The notes beneath the pieces were generated by a model. The model saw only the letters and a list, made by a program, of their open reading frames with translations, had not been told where the DNA came from and did not search any database. The position numbers were made by a program, and so were the translations under genes. Shown one piece after another: positions 40,916-52,565 of a DNA stretch of 64,000 nucleotides; positions within the stretch are counted from its first letter, which is position 1, and each line of letters begins with the position of its first letter. The DNA is from Volvox africanus (lineage: Eukaryota; Chlorophyta; Chlorophyceae; Chlamydomonadales; Volvocaceae): the NCBI GenBank assembly GCA_030268105.1, contig BSDZ01000024.1, positions 372,001 to 436,000 on the forward strand, read 5' to 3'.

Positions 40916-43900
40916 CTAGACCCCAGTAGTGCTCGCCCCAAGTACCAACTGCAGCAGCCGCGCCAGGTTTACCTCTGACAGCAGCAGCTCCTCAGCAGCG
41001 GGCTCCCGGCGCGCGTGTGCCCCGAGCAGCTGTTCCAGCCACGATGCTCCTCGCCCCGACACTAACGCCATCAGACACCGAACCGGTGGACTAACTTCCA
41101 GGAGCTGTACACAAGCTGCCAGGAGCCGCTCCCAACAGACCTCCCCATCGCCCCGAACATCATCTGCTAACCCTTCCGGCGTCATGGGCAGCAGCGGGTT
41201 GCGGGTGAACCCCGGCGGTGGGGGCAGCTGCGCCGCCAGCTGCAGGGATGTGCCGCCAGCCGCCGCCGCCAGCGCCGCCGTCACCACACGCTCAACAATG
41301 GATTGCGGGAGGAGGCACGCAGTGACCTTCACTACCTCTGCATCTGTATCCGTATCTGGATGGGCATTCGCATCTGCATCCTTCCGCTGCTGATTCTGCC
41401 GTAGTGCAGATCCATGGCCACAGGAGGCGGCAGTGGCAGCCAGAGAGGTGATGTTAGATAGGAGGACCACCACTGGGAGGCAAGCGGCGCACAGCAATGC
41501 CCGAGTGCCTAGCTGCCACCGGAACAGCACGTGTACGGCGGAGGAGGGCCTGAGAGGATCTAGGAAGGACAGGTCCTGTGGGGACGATGGGACGAGCAAA
41601 ACAATGAAAGAGCGAACCAAGCGGAGTGAGCGAGGGGAAGGATTGGGAGGCGGAGGAGGGATGGAGAACCTGAATAACGGGTGGAGGGTGGCGAGTGGCG
41701 GGTCCTCTTCGACGGAACACCGTCCGGAGGTCAGAGCAGGGAAGGGCGCAAGACGCCGGGGGCCACAAGATGAAGAACCTAAGCGGTTTAGGGCTTAGCC
41801 CTAGGGTTTAGGGTTTAGGTTTCTGCAACACGTGATCACACACATAGCTCAACACAACACAACACAACGCATTCTAAGCCCCACACTGGGCCCACATCAT
41901 GCAGAAAGGTGCATGCCCTATACCCTAAGCCCCATCTCTCTCGGTCTTTCCTTCATCCAGGCTTACCCTAAGCGCGTTCTCCCGAGCCCAGGCCCATTGC
42001 TCCATCAGCCAACAGATGGGCAGAAGCTGCACCAGCAGCGGTGGCAGGTGCTGCGGTGCAGCCGCGGCAGCGGCAGCAGCAGCAGCGTTGATAGAGGTGG
42101 CGGCATCTGCATGGCGGCCACGCATGGCAAAACTATGTTCAAGGACCTTCCAGGTCTCTGCCGCTGTAGCCGCCGTTGCCGCTGTTGTGTTATCCCCGTA
42201 GTGGCCTTCCGCTGCCTCCCGGTGTCTTGCCGCCGGAAGGCCACTCAGGACGTTCCCGGGCTCCAGGATGTTTAAAAGCAGCATGCTGACATCAGCCATG
42301 CCCCGCTCGAAACGTACTAACGCCTCGAGCGCGGCAGCACAGCCGCCGCCGCCGCCGCCGCTGCCGCTGCCGCCCCCTTCAGCCTCTTTCAATAGGCGCT
42401 CTGCCAACGGTGTCGCCGCTACTGCACCCCTCACGCAGTGCGCTAGGTATGCGACGCAGGCGCTCAGAGCTGAGGGGGAGGTCCGCAGGGCCCTCGTGGT
42501 TTCGAAGCGGCCATCAGCGCCGGGCCCGGTGGCCTGTCACAGGGAGATCTATTATTGGAAACGAGTGTGATTGTTGCAGTTAGAAACCACTTTGTGACAG
42601 CATCGCGATGCAAAGATGCACAACGAATGCCCACCCAAGGACGGTTACGTAATAACGTCTTTTTATACGAAGTTCCGAATACGACAGAGTGCATTCCAAA
42701 GCTTTCCAAACAATCCAGAACAGCCTTTGCTTTCCTAACAACCGCCACAACTACCCATACCGTACCAGCAAAAGCCCGGGAAGAAGAAACGTCAGCGCAA
42801 AATTTCCCATGTCATCATTATCGTCATTGTTGTCGTCGTCGTCGTTACAAGCACGGCCTTCCTGATGTCCGCTACGCAAACCCATTACGAAAGGTAGCGC
42901 CTGCAGCACCGGCGCGCTGCGCACCGCGTCGGGTGCTTCCGCCAGGTACCGTCCGAACACGCGGGCCGCACCGAGGAGCACAGCGCTGGGGACGGCCCCG
43001 GTAGCCGCGGATGCCAGGGTGCTTGTACCCGTGACGGTGGCGGGGGCAGCCTCAAGCTGCTGGTTCTGCTGCTGCTCGTGTGCATTCTCAAAAAACTGCA
43101 GCAACGTCTCAATGATGGCGTTGAAGGCGCTCATGAGCTTCTGGCGAAGAAAACGTCGGGGTGAAGGGGGAAGTCGAATAAATGAGACGTGATACCGCTG
43201 TAGATGCTGCTGTAAAGCATGGTGGAGGAGGACATGGTGGAAAGGGGGTGTTCGGCAGGAGGTCTATGTGCAAGGGCGCGGTGGAGGGGAGGGATTACCG
43301 ACAATAGCCTCCGAAGCCATCAGGGGGCCACCCCTGGGAGGCACCCCTGGGGGCCAACCCTCTGGGGCCACAGCGAATGCACCGCCCAGCGGGAGAGACC
43401 CTCACCGTCGAGCCCTACGCGGGAAAACCCTCTGAAAGAAGGGCCCTCACAAAGCCCATCTCCCGAGCCATAACCTTCTCCGCAACTAAGCTAAACCAGG
43501 AGCCTACTCCTTGCAAGGGCACAACAGGTTAACTCTCACCGAGCCCTAACGGAATGCGGAATTCCCGCCGACCCTTGCTTTGACTCCACCACATTAAATT
43601 GCTGATGGGTGAACGTTACCTGCAAGGCGGCATCGGACAGGACGGGCTGGCGATGACCTGGCGATGACCTGGCGGAAGATGTCGGCTCCGAAAACTCTGC
43701 CTCCATGTATTCGTCCGCCGCTGCCGCGTCCGCCGCCACCGCCTCCACGCTTCCCTCAAGGAGGCGGAAAGCCGCCGGCAGCAGCAGCAATGCCCGTTGA
43801 CCCGCGGGCATCATCGCCGAATCCGCCGATGAATTGGCCGCCGCCGCAGAATCCGGCAGAACCCCCCTTCCCTCCTGCATGTCAGATGGGAGCTCTACAA

Positions 43901-46430
43901 ACACAGAGGCCCCATCAACCTCCATTTCCGTTGTCGCTTCCGTTGCTGCCGCCGCGAGCGGCGGCAGCGGCTTCGCTGACGACGCCGGACCTGGAACCGC
44001 GCCACCGCCCACGATGGAGACGCCGACAGCAGCTCGGGCTGCGGCCTCCTCCGCTGCCTTGCGCTGCGCTGCTCGGGCCGCTAGCTCGTCCAGAAGCTGC
44101 TGCGACGGCGTTGGCGGCGCCGCATGCCGCAATGTGGAGCTTCGATGGGAGATGGTCGCGGGGACGTGCCGATCGGGATGAAGGGCATCTTGCAGCAACA
44201 GCCCCGTCTCAATCTGCGGTTATCAACACACATCTATTAGAAATGTTATGCTTTGAGAAGGTGCTGTTGGTTGGAGGCGTAAAGCAGGTGGATACGTAAA
44301 GCGGAATGAAGGAACATGAGCTTGCGCTAAGGGAATGCCCTCAGGAATGGCTCCACCAAGCCTGGCATCTTCACCTTGAGCGTCTCAACCAGCAACAGCA
44401 GAAAAGATCCTGGCTCTTCTTGCGCCATGGGCGGCTGCTGCTGTTGCTGCTGCAGAAGTGGCGGTGGGACTCTGGGGGGGGCCTCGCTGTCCAATGCCGC
44501 CGCGGCGGCGGCGGCGCGGGATCCCAGAAGCCACCCGTCCCCCACCGTCTCCGCAACAACAGCCGCCATCTGAAGCGCTAAATGCTTCAGAGTCCCAGGC
44601 GCACGGCTGCGCAACAGCCACCCTAGACCGCGCCGTACGGCAGCCGACCAGGCCACCTGCTCGTCCAGCCGCACCAGCTCACGAGCTGCAGCTGCCGCCG
44701 CAGGCTCTTGGCACGCCCTGAGCATAAGCAGTAGCAAGTGCAAAGCCTCAAGCTGGAGTTGTGCAGCGCCGCCGCTGACGCCACGACTGCCGGTGGCAGC
44801 TGTAGCGGCAGCGCTACTGCCGTCTGATGCTTCAGTGCCCCTGATGACCGGATGAGGATTGCCTTCCGCGTGAGAGCTCGACTGAGGGCCCTGCGCAGCC
44901 TGGGATGCTATGACCGACCCTTGGGTCACAGCGGGCAGCGGGTCAAGCAGCCTAGGGTTGCCAAGCAGTGTCGCCAGCGCCACCATGACGTGCGCTGATG
45001 CCTCTGAGTGCTCCGCAAATACGACAATTCCTTGGCCTCTGCCGCCGCCATCTCTACCGCCACCTTTCCCCCTGCTGCCGCTGCCGCCAGTCAACGCCCG
45101 CTCCAGGAGGGCCGCCGCCAGGAGGACACTGCCATGCGTTTGCGCTTCGTCGGTAGGCATGATCCCCGACGCGCCTGGAGGCGCTGACGTCAGGGCGGCC
45201 GCCGCGGTCGTCAGCCAGCTGGCCAGGCTCTCCATGAGAGGTGAGCGCTCCAAGATGGTCAGGGTCTGCTCCGGAGCAGCGGCGGCGGCACCCAGTAGGC
45301 ATTCCAGGGCGTCCGAAACGGCAGCGGCATCCCTGACACCGCCGTCCGCCGGTGCAGTGCTCAACTGCAAAATGCGCGACACGCCGCCGTGTTGTACGAC
45401 CTAGCCAGTCGGCAGCGTGGGCCCCGGATGCTTGTTTTTGTTTTTGGACTTTAAAATGTGTTGGAAGGCAGCCTTTCCCCCATACCATAGAATATTATAC
45501 CATACCATACCACAAAGATGCGGAGGCCGTCAGGAATTGTTTTCCGTGCACCAGTCAGTCTGTGACTCACAGTTGCAGTTGTAGTAGAGGCCAACAATTT
45601 CGCTGTCCACAAGCAAGGTGTAGTGCGATTTCAATCGCGCATCTCGTTCTCTGCTAGCGCATATACTGACATGCAACAAGATACGAAGGAGGGCGTCCTC
45701 CAGCACAAGGTAGCTGGTGAGGATTTACCACCACCGTGTAACATCAATAACAGGGTTGTCACCTTGAGCAGCACCGGCAGCAGATCTCGCACGTCAGGCC
45801 CCGCTGCAAAGTCGTGGAGGCGGCAGCCTGCTGCCAGGATCGCGAGTGCCAGGCTACAACCGGTAGCCTGCTGCTCCTTAGCCTCGGCTGAAACCTGAGG
45901 CCCCTGCAGTCGCAGATTATCGTCAAGATGTCAGTTTTCTGGGATTGCAGCGAGATGGTGGCGATCAGCGGCTGCAGGGCATATGAATGGCATATGGCCC
46001 ACCTGTGCCGGTTTCCGGAGCGGCAGCAGCAACCGGTGCAAGAACTGCGCTCCGAGTGCTTCCAGGACCTTCCGCACGGCATCATCGCTGCCGTGTGGCA
46101 GGAGTCGCGTCACCAGCAGCAGGCCAACAAATCTGGGTACGCAGCCCCGGATTGGAGTCAGACAGGAGAGGGAGGTGAAGGGAGGAGAGGGAGGGAGGAG
46201 AGGGAGGAGACGGAGGAGAGGGAGGGACGACGAAACTGATCGGTGATGCGCATCCAAATGATAAGCATCATGTACCTTCTTTCATCTCCGGGACCGCGCA
46301 AGAGCTCCAGACACTGCTGGAAGTCCTGACTACACTCGGGGCCGTTCTCGCCGGCACTGGGAATGGCGGGAACAAACTTGTTCCGCTTTCCAAACCCTAT
46401 GGTATCATTTGCTTCAGCTGAAATTTCCAT
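40916..46430 (-). CDS. NCDN: Neurochondrin family protein
   Basis: Helical-repeat scaffold protein of the neurochondrin (norbin) family, cytoplasmic in animals; its algal role is unknown. Eight phase-consistent exons give 1212 residues: 46276-46430, 46003-46132, 45763-45894, 44375-45400, 43620-44213, 42766-43140, 41967-42533, 40916-41575. The opening matches the family domain closely: FQQCLELLRGPGDERR, then RFVGLLLVTRLLPHGSDDA, RKVLEALGAQFLHRLLLPLR and SLALAILAAGC. Later family-like segments are LLPAAFRLLEGSVEAVA, ARVFGRYLAEAP and ALTFLLPGLLL. Long Ala/Gly/Pro/Ser insertions coded by GC-rich triplets make it longer than the roughly 730-residue animal protein. Exon 43620-44213 ends in an 11-base tandem repeat containing two alternative CAG/GTCATC-like donor positions. 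The antisense strand is also open over long stretches because of codon bias. Confidence 0.85.
41798..41822. repeat. Short plant-type telomere-like repeat
   Basis: About two and a half TTTAGGG units (GGGTTTAGGGTTTAGG) in the intron 41576-41966 of the neurochondrin gene. Too short to be a telomere. Such short interstitial blocks are common in plant and algal introns and promoters. Confidence 0.7.
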
Positions 46431-47739
46431 TTAAATGCAATTGCTTGGGAATCCAAGTATTCAAGGTTGTGATTGCTTGCAATTGTTTCAGTGTAGTGCA
46501 CTTTGAAGGCCCCCATCCAATCGGTGGACAAAAGTAAAATTCCGGTTGAAGTTGTAAATTCCTGTTCGAATTAATAAAATTCCGACAGTTAGTGGTCGTT
46601 GAGGTGGTTGCTAAATGTGTCAGCTGCGATGCAAGTTTTAAGTTTGGGCACCGATCGAGGAGTTTCCATTCTTTACATTTGATATTCACATGCTGAACTG
46701 CCTATATGACGCTGGATGCTGTATGTTTTGCTCCCGATTAGCACGCCTGTCTCCGCAAGTAACTCGCTGAAGGTGAGCACTACCACGTTGGATTCGGTGG
46801 TCTGTCCTCTTCAGATAATCTGTGGAGAGGCTTAATGAATTATTGCAAAAGTATTTAATAGCTTAAGCGACGAGCTCTCAAGCTCTCACGCGCAAAATGC
46901 AGGGGCCGGTACACACATGGACATTCGTGCTCACGCCTTAGCCATTTGTGAGGTTTGCGGACTGGCGTGTCGGGCGTGATAGACACCCGAACGCCTTACG
47001 GTGTCAAGGATTAAGCAGGTGTCTGCAAATTACATCTGCGAATTACATTTATTTAAACTTACAGCGGCAACGTCGTGCCCTGACGCTTATGGTACAAGGA
47101 ACTATGGGACTATGGACTGCTTGACCGCCTGGAGTACTCAGTCCATTGCCGCGCTCCACACGCCAGGCTTCATCTATGATCCGAAAAAATCTTCGTGAAA
47201 GAAAACTAGCTTGACAACGCAATCTCGACAACCTCGGTTCATAACAACATCGCAAGTTTGACATCATTTCAGATGGCACCTAACACAGGCTACAACATGA
47301 TACGACCCCTACACCTAAGTCACATTGCACAGTGATTCGTTTGCGTTAAACTTCTGGCGCACCGGTGCATGATATGTGTGAATATCTTCAAATACCCGAT
47401 GCGGCGCAGGCCAGTTACGTCACACATATCACATCCCGCGTTAGCAAGCATCTTTGCGTAGGGACAAAGCAAAGCATCGAAATGTCAAGCACACAATGCC
47501 TAACGTATTTCACATACACATGTCTGGCTCGCAACCTCCTGCCCCCGACCCACGAATGCTAAATCCGGCGACTTCACGCGCCGCCACCTTCTGCACCGCT
47601 ACTACCTCCTGCGCCGCCACCTCCGGTGACGTTAAGAAGTGGCAATAATGTTGTGTTGGGGTGGGATAAGGTTCCCACCCAATTGCCAGTGTATGGAGTT
47701 GCTTGTTAGCGAGACGCTACCATATCCCTTCAGTCCCCA
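46431..47739. other. Interval between neurochondrin and the unknown gene
   Basis: About 1.3 kb. The part next to 46430 should hold the neurochondrin promoter and 5' UTR, and the right part the 3' UTR of the gene ending at 47740. Moderately AT-rich, with no recognisable exon or RNA gene. Confidence 0.45.
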
Positions 47740-48978
47740 TCAGTGCCGCCGCTGGTGGTCGCTCGTACTCCTGCTCCAGTCCTCTTTCCGCTGCTCCCAG
47801 TATGCCCTAGCCCGCCCCGCGCCCATCGCCCATTGCGTGTGCGTGTCCACCAAGTTCAGGGTTTGGAGGAACCACTCCTCCACCTTCGCGAACTGCAAAG
47901 CGTCTAAGCCGCGAAAGTAACCGTCCTTGGCCAACTGAATCGCCTCCCGGACTGTCCTCCGAAATGTATACATCCAAAACCAGTGGACGTTGGGGCCCCG
48001 CCCAACCGCAAGTTGGTTAGGATCCGGAATCAAGTGAGAGGAATTGGAATCCTGCGCTGCCACACAGTCGGGTCCATCCGTACGCTCAACCTCATACCAT
48101 ACCCGCGCTTTATCGTCAATCCAGTGCTGCTGAGCCTGCAGGCTGAGGCACGCCAACGACAAGAACATGGCTGCCAAATCCGCGGTGTGAATTAGCCACT
48201 GATCCAAGCCCTCTTTCCCGCAACGTCCTTTGGCGAGCTCAGAGATGTGCTGCGCCTGCTTGTCGAAGAAAGTTGCACACACAACCCACGCATCCGCCGC
48301 CACAGCCACTGGTTTCCCATCGGCACCGGACTTTGGCGGCACGGGGTAGCCAGGGGTCGGATCACCAGCTGCCGCAGGTAGCGATGGAAGGGGTATCGAA
48401 GACGCAAGCGCCTCCCCAAGATTGACCTTTCCAGCTCCCCCGACCGCACTGGGCGCAACAAAGCCCTCGCGCTGATGCGGGAAGAAAGAGCAGAAAGGTA
48501 CAATTAGACTTAGCCCCATTGGTTGCTTATTAAAATGGGGGATTAGCAACATGGCAGAGACAGCATGAATCGCATTAATTGATTATGATACTGGCCCACG
48601 CCAGAAGATAGGAGTACGTGAATGCAGAAGCTGCGTGAAGTCGATGCCCGCTATGTCCAGTCACCTACAGCTATAATGCACGCACCACTTTTTGGTCTTG
48701 TACTGGAGTGCCAGTGAAACATCGGACTATCCCATGAAGGAATGGCATGAGTTCCGCTGCGATTGGAGCTCGCTGCAACAGCAAGCAAAAACAAACATAC
48801 GACGGTCGTTAATCAGTACGATATCGCTGATATCGTTGCTCCATAAACAATAAACGATATCGAAATGGGAAACCGCAACGTCAGTCCGCACAAGCACAAA
48901 CTTGGGCACGAACTGCAGCAAGGATAAGCCCCCGACACATGCGAGGGCTCTCCAGCTGAAGGCATTTATTAATTTCAT
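47740..48978 (-). CDS. Unknown protein, probably secreted or organelle-targeted
   Basis: I do not recognise this protein. The main exon, 47740-48471, is open for 243 residues with balanced composition, including eight Trp, and reads like real protein: ADAWVVCATFFDKQAQHISE, WLIHTADLAAMFLSLACLSL, HWFWMYTFRRTVREAIQLAK, FAKVEEWFLQTLNLVDTHTQ. It is mostly predicted helix with one short hydrophobic patch and no cysteine pattern. A good acceptor precedes 48471 in the same frame. The start codon is uncertain. An upstream frame beginning at 48978 (MKLINAFSWRALACVGGLSL) resembles a signal or transit leader and can join in phase through several weak donors; the alternative is an unspliced start at 48552. 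Neighbouring genes give no hint of function. Confidence 0.5.
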
Positions 48979-50360
48979 AGCTCATTAAGAAAAGATCAAA
49001 TACGTAAGAACACTGGTATAACCGACGATGGACGCCTGGGATGCATTTCTGTCACGCGAGGCAAGGCGATGCTGCCAGGTGGTGCGAGGCAGCGCTGACA
49101 TTACAACGATGCTGAATTTCTACATATCACCACATAACTTACAAAATATGTGTCAGTGTGGTGCCATTTGGGCGCAACGAAGCTTCAGTCGACACCGTCG
49201 GCTACCAGGATACCCAAGTTGCCCACAGGTGTTCTCAGTAGGCTTGAACCCCATTGATGATAAGAATTATTGTAGCGGTGTAAGGTTAAAGCGACTTCAA
49301 TACTAGTTTAAAGTTCTGTTGGAATGCGCAGGTGGAAAGCCCGCCCCTGGAGGCCGTGACGGTTGTACCACCGAGAGATCGTCTCGTCAGAAGTCGCGGT
49401 TCCCGGTCCGTTTCCCCTGAGACACTAAGAAAGCTGAAACACGTCTTTAGAAGACCGTTTTACTTTACCATGACAAGATATCATATCGGTTGTGCGGTGT
49501 AAATATGCTAATCGTTGGCTATTATGGATTCGATCCATTGGCCGTCAGCAGTGGTGCAGCTGTGGCTAAGCGCTTAAAGATCAGACATTAGTACGGAGGC
49601 TTGGTCTTTGCGTGTCGATCGCTAAGCTTGAGGGTTGCAGCCTTCAAACTTGGTTATTATGATGAATCAGTTGTGCCATGTGAGGATTGGTTGGTGTTAG
49701 TCCAATAGATGGAATTGAATCGGAACTTAATCCACGAATGGTGATTATGAAAGCTCAAGTGGGTTAACCCTTCCCGGCGTATTTCGCCATCATCGACGGC
49801 CCCTCGGTTCATCAATTAAGCAGGCGAACGTGCTCATACTCACAACGATTAACATGTCACTTCACGTTCGAATATCCAACACATTTGGCTTTCGGTGCGT
49901 CATCTGAGACCGGCATGCTCGTCCTTGTATCCGGTTACCAAGTTCTTGCCTGTCCTTGTAGGACGCTGAAGCCACGATTAACACATTCAAAGGTAATTTC
50001 TAAGGACTATTGAACCCTCGCCATATGTGCGGTCCTCGCTCCAAGTCCTGTTCCACCTAAGGAACTTGCAAGTGTCATCAAACATGACACTTCCTTTATT
50101 AGGTAAGAGCTGGTCGCTGACACGATACGACATGGCGTGGCACGAATCCTGCAAAACCGATTACGTCAAATCGACACCCTCATCAACAATGGCAACTCGC
50201 GCCTCCTCAGCAAAATGTGGCTTCCGCAACCTCGGGCAAGCCAGCAGGGTGCACCAGCAAATCGGAAATCCAAGCCAACAAGGACATTTGGTGCACCTGT
50301 GCGCCGCATGTATCATGCATCATCAGCTAGGAATGACCACACATCCTCCACACGTCACTT
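48979..50360. other. Interval downstream of the DUF3119 gene
   Basis: About 1.4 kb holding the 3' UTR of the DUF3119 gene and the promoter of the unknown gene. No exon found. A stretch near 49555-49640 has a weak tRNA A-box-like string (TGGCTAAGCGC) but no matching B box or cloverleaf. Confidence 0.45.
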
Positions 50361-52053
50361 TCATTCCTTGGGTCCGCTGTTCTTGGAGGGTCCGCAGCGG
50401 TCCACCATCGCCTCGTACAGTTGTTTACCGTTGAAAATGATGGGGAAGAAGTGCACCTGCCCATCCGGCTTCGTCTTGTCCTCCTGGGATCGAGGAAGTG
50501 GCGCCGGAAAGCACCGACAGCGGAGGGGGGTTGGAGACATGCGCGGTCGGAAGAGGCAAAAGCGGAATCCCCGAAGCCCTAAGTCCTGGCTCTCTTATCA
50601 ACAACAAGCAGCAGCCTTTTGCCAAACCAGCATCAGCACACTAACAGTAACTCAGCACTCAGAACATTGTGCCCGGCTGTCTGCCAGATTCCAAGGATAT
50701 ATTTCAGTCCACTGAGGGCGGCTTTAACATGTAGGCTATGGACAATTCGCACGGCAGAATGTAAAATTGCCAGCAACCAGCAACGGAGGATAAAGCCCGC
50801 GTGTTATTGGGGCGGGGGCGGGGAGGAGAGCTAAGAAACGTTCCTGTGCCAAGTAGTTCTCAGGTTCATAGGCACGCAAGCATGGATAGGGGGGATCGCG
50901 CTGGTCGCCAGCACAACACGCCCACCAGCGCCGTGGTTTCCCTCGAAACGCTTCCATCATTTTCCCTACCCACCTTGAAGTAGACCAAGATGGGGAAGCC
51001 TGGCCACCAGAATTCCCAGTTGATGAAGCTCGAGTACTCCCAGCGGTTGCGACCACCCACAATCACGTTGTCGCTCTCTTTGCCGGCACGAAGCACCTCC
51101 ATGGCCTGGGTATGGAGGAAGGGAAGGCTTATCCTAGCGTGTCGAAGATCTTGCAGTTACACGACAAGGAGATGTAAGGCTCGCCGTTAACTGTGCGCTG
51201 GCTAAGTTAGGGTGTCCAACAGGCTACCCAAACCCGCTTCGTGATGTGGATAAGTAGTGGTGAAGTAGAGGAGAGTGACAGGGGAGTGAGTGAGGTGAAC
51301 CGTGATGCCAAGCGTGCGAGAACAGACGCATGATCATGTGGCCAGGTCATTGAGATGGTCGGACTCTCAAAGATTGCACTCCCTGGTCCCCAACGGTGTG
51401 ACCCAATTGATGCCAGTGTACAGGCGGGTCAGCTTGGGGCGACCCAGCTCGCAGCAATCCCAGTTGCCGATATTTTAGTCAGGTATGTGCCTCCTTGTTA
51501 TTGGCCGAACTTGCGCACCTCATCGTCAAAGCTAAACCTGAAGATCGGAAAGCACAAATCGGAACGCACAGGCCTGTTAGCGAACAGATAACCGCGGGAC
51601 TGCGAACATTGCCCGAACCGCGGGACTGCGAACATTGCCAAGTGTATATTCGCACCTGATGCGCGTCGCCTGAATAGCGAGGAACACACCGAGAAAGCCA
51701 AGGAAACCACCAAGGATGTAGTTGTTCTCGTAGAAAGACAAACCCGACAAGCCAAGCAAGCCAAGCTGCAGGTTGAAGGACGGCTCCGGCGTGAGCGTTT
51801 CGCGCTTAGTTGCTTTGGCCTGCTTTGCCCTCCCCAGCACCTGCGCCGTGCAAGCCAAGCAGAACGCAACCGATGAGTTTACGACTGCCTTGCGAAAACT
51901 CTGGCCAGTAGCATATGGCAAGAAATGAATGATCCTTACCGCTTGAACAGAAAATGGCCACCTTTGCATGCGTGGCCGCAGCAGTGGCGAGCACGCTTGC
52001 ACGGTGCGAGGCTTTTGGGCCACGCCTAGCGATGGCTTAATGCACAGTGACAT
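50361..52053 (-). CDS. DUF3119 family plastid membrane protein
   Basis: A conserved cyanobacterial and plastid protein family (DUF3119) of unknown function. Five exons in perfect phase give 190 residues: 51940-52053, 51656-51840, 51519-51537, 50974-51105, 50361-50483. The first roughly 50 residues are basic and serine-containing, as in a transit peptide. Residues about 63-95 form hydrophobic segments (LQLGLLGLSGLSFYENNYIL, GGFLGFLGVFLAIQATRIR). The rest matches the family core: RFSFDDEAMEVLRAGKES, NVIVGGRNRWEYSSFINWEF, PGFPILVYFKE, VHFFPIIFNGKQLYEAMVER. The third exon is only 19 nt long yet completes the FSFDDE motif exactly. The intron before it contains two 23-bp direct repeats. The gene is head-to-head with the pseudouridine synthase gene, about 0.5 kb away. 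Confidence 0.88.
51591..51639. repeat. Two 23-bp direct repeats in DUF3119 intron
   Basis: Perfect copies at 51591-51613 and 51617-51639 (unit starting ACCGCGGGACTGCG), period 26, inside the 118-base intron next to the 19-nt microexon. Confidence 0.9.
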
Positions 52054-52565
52054 TATAACTGTTCAATAAATTAAGCTAATGCACTTCATGGGGACATTGA
52101 AAGACACTTGGAAATGAAGCTTTCGGAGGTTTCGGAGGTTTCGGAGACAAAGAAGTGGCAGTTGGCTTGCGGTTTTCTACCATGAAATGTCACTCCCTCA
52201 AAAACCTAACAGATTAGATTATTGAATTAACATTGATCAACGATTTATGATAAGTATAACATCAATTGGTACTCCGGAACCTTACAGACAGTCACAGTCT
52301 ACTGAAATTTTTGCATTATGTTTATAACCTATCGCGGTTATGTAAATTCGTGCCAGAGGTTGAATTATGGAGCCGGTAGTGTGCCATTTCTATGTGCAAG
52401 AGAATGCTTGGTTAGGCAGACCCGAGGGCGAAAGGGTGCGCGAAAATCATTTGCGTCTATATTGAGGCACAAATATGTACACCCCTTGGATCATTTTCTC
52501 TGTCGTGCTACTCGTGTTGATGCCAGGGCCGCCGTCATGCGTACGACGCCGGAAGTTAATAGAGG
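52054..52565. promoter_or_regulatory. Putative bidirectional promoter
   Basis: About 0.5 kb between the divergent DUF3119 and pseudouridine synthase genes, if their start codons are right. It contains three tandem TTTCGGAGG-type units near 52121-52147 and an AT-rich stretch at 52195-52260. No specific factor site is claimed. Confidence 0.4.

Noticed and set aside
43664..44299. Plus-strand frame of 211 codons opposite neurochondrin, with similar ones at 44910-45404 and 40929-41393
   Set aside because: Antisense shadows of GC-rich triplet codons. The minus strand carries the phase-consistent family exons.
49505..49650. tRNA-like or SINE-like promoter strings
   Set aside because: An A-box-like string and a GGATTCGATCC string occur, but in the wrong order and spacing for a tRNA, and no cloverleaf can be drawn.
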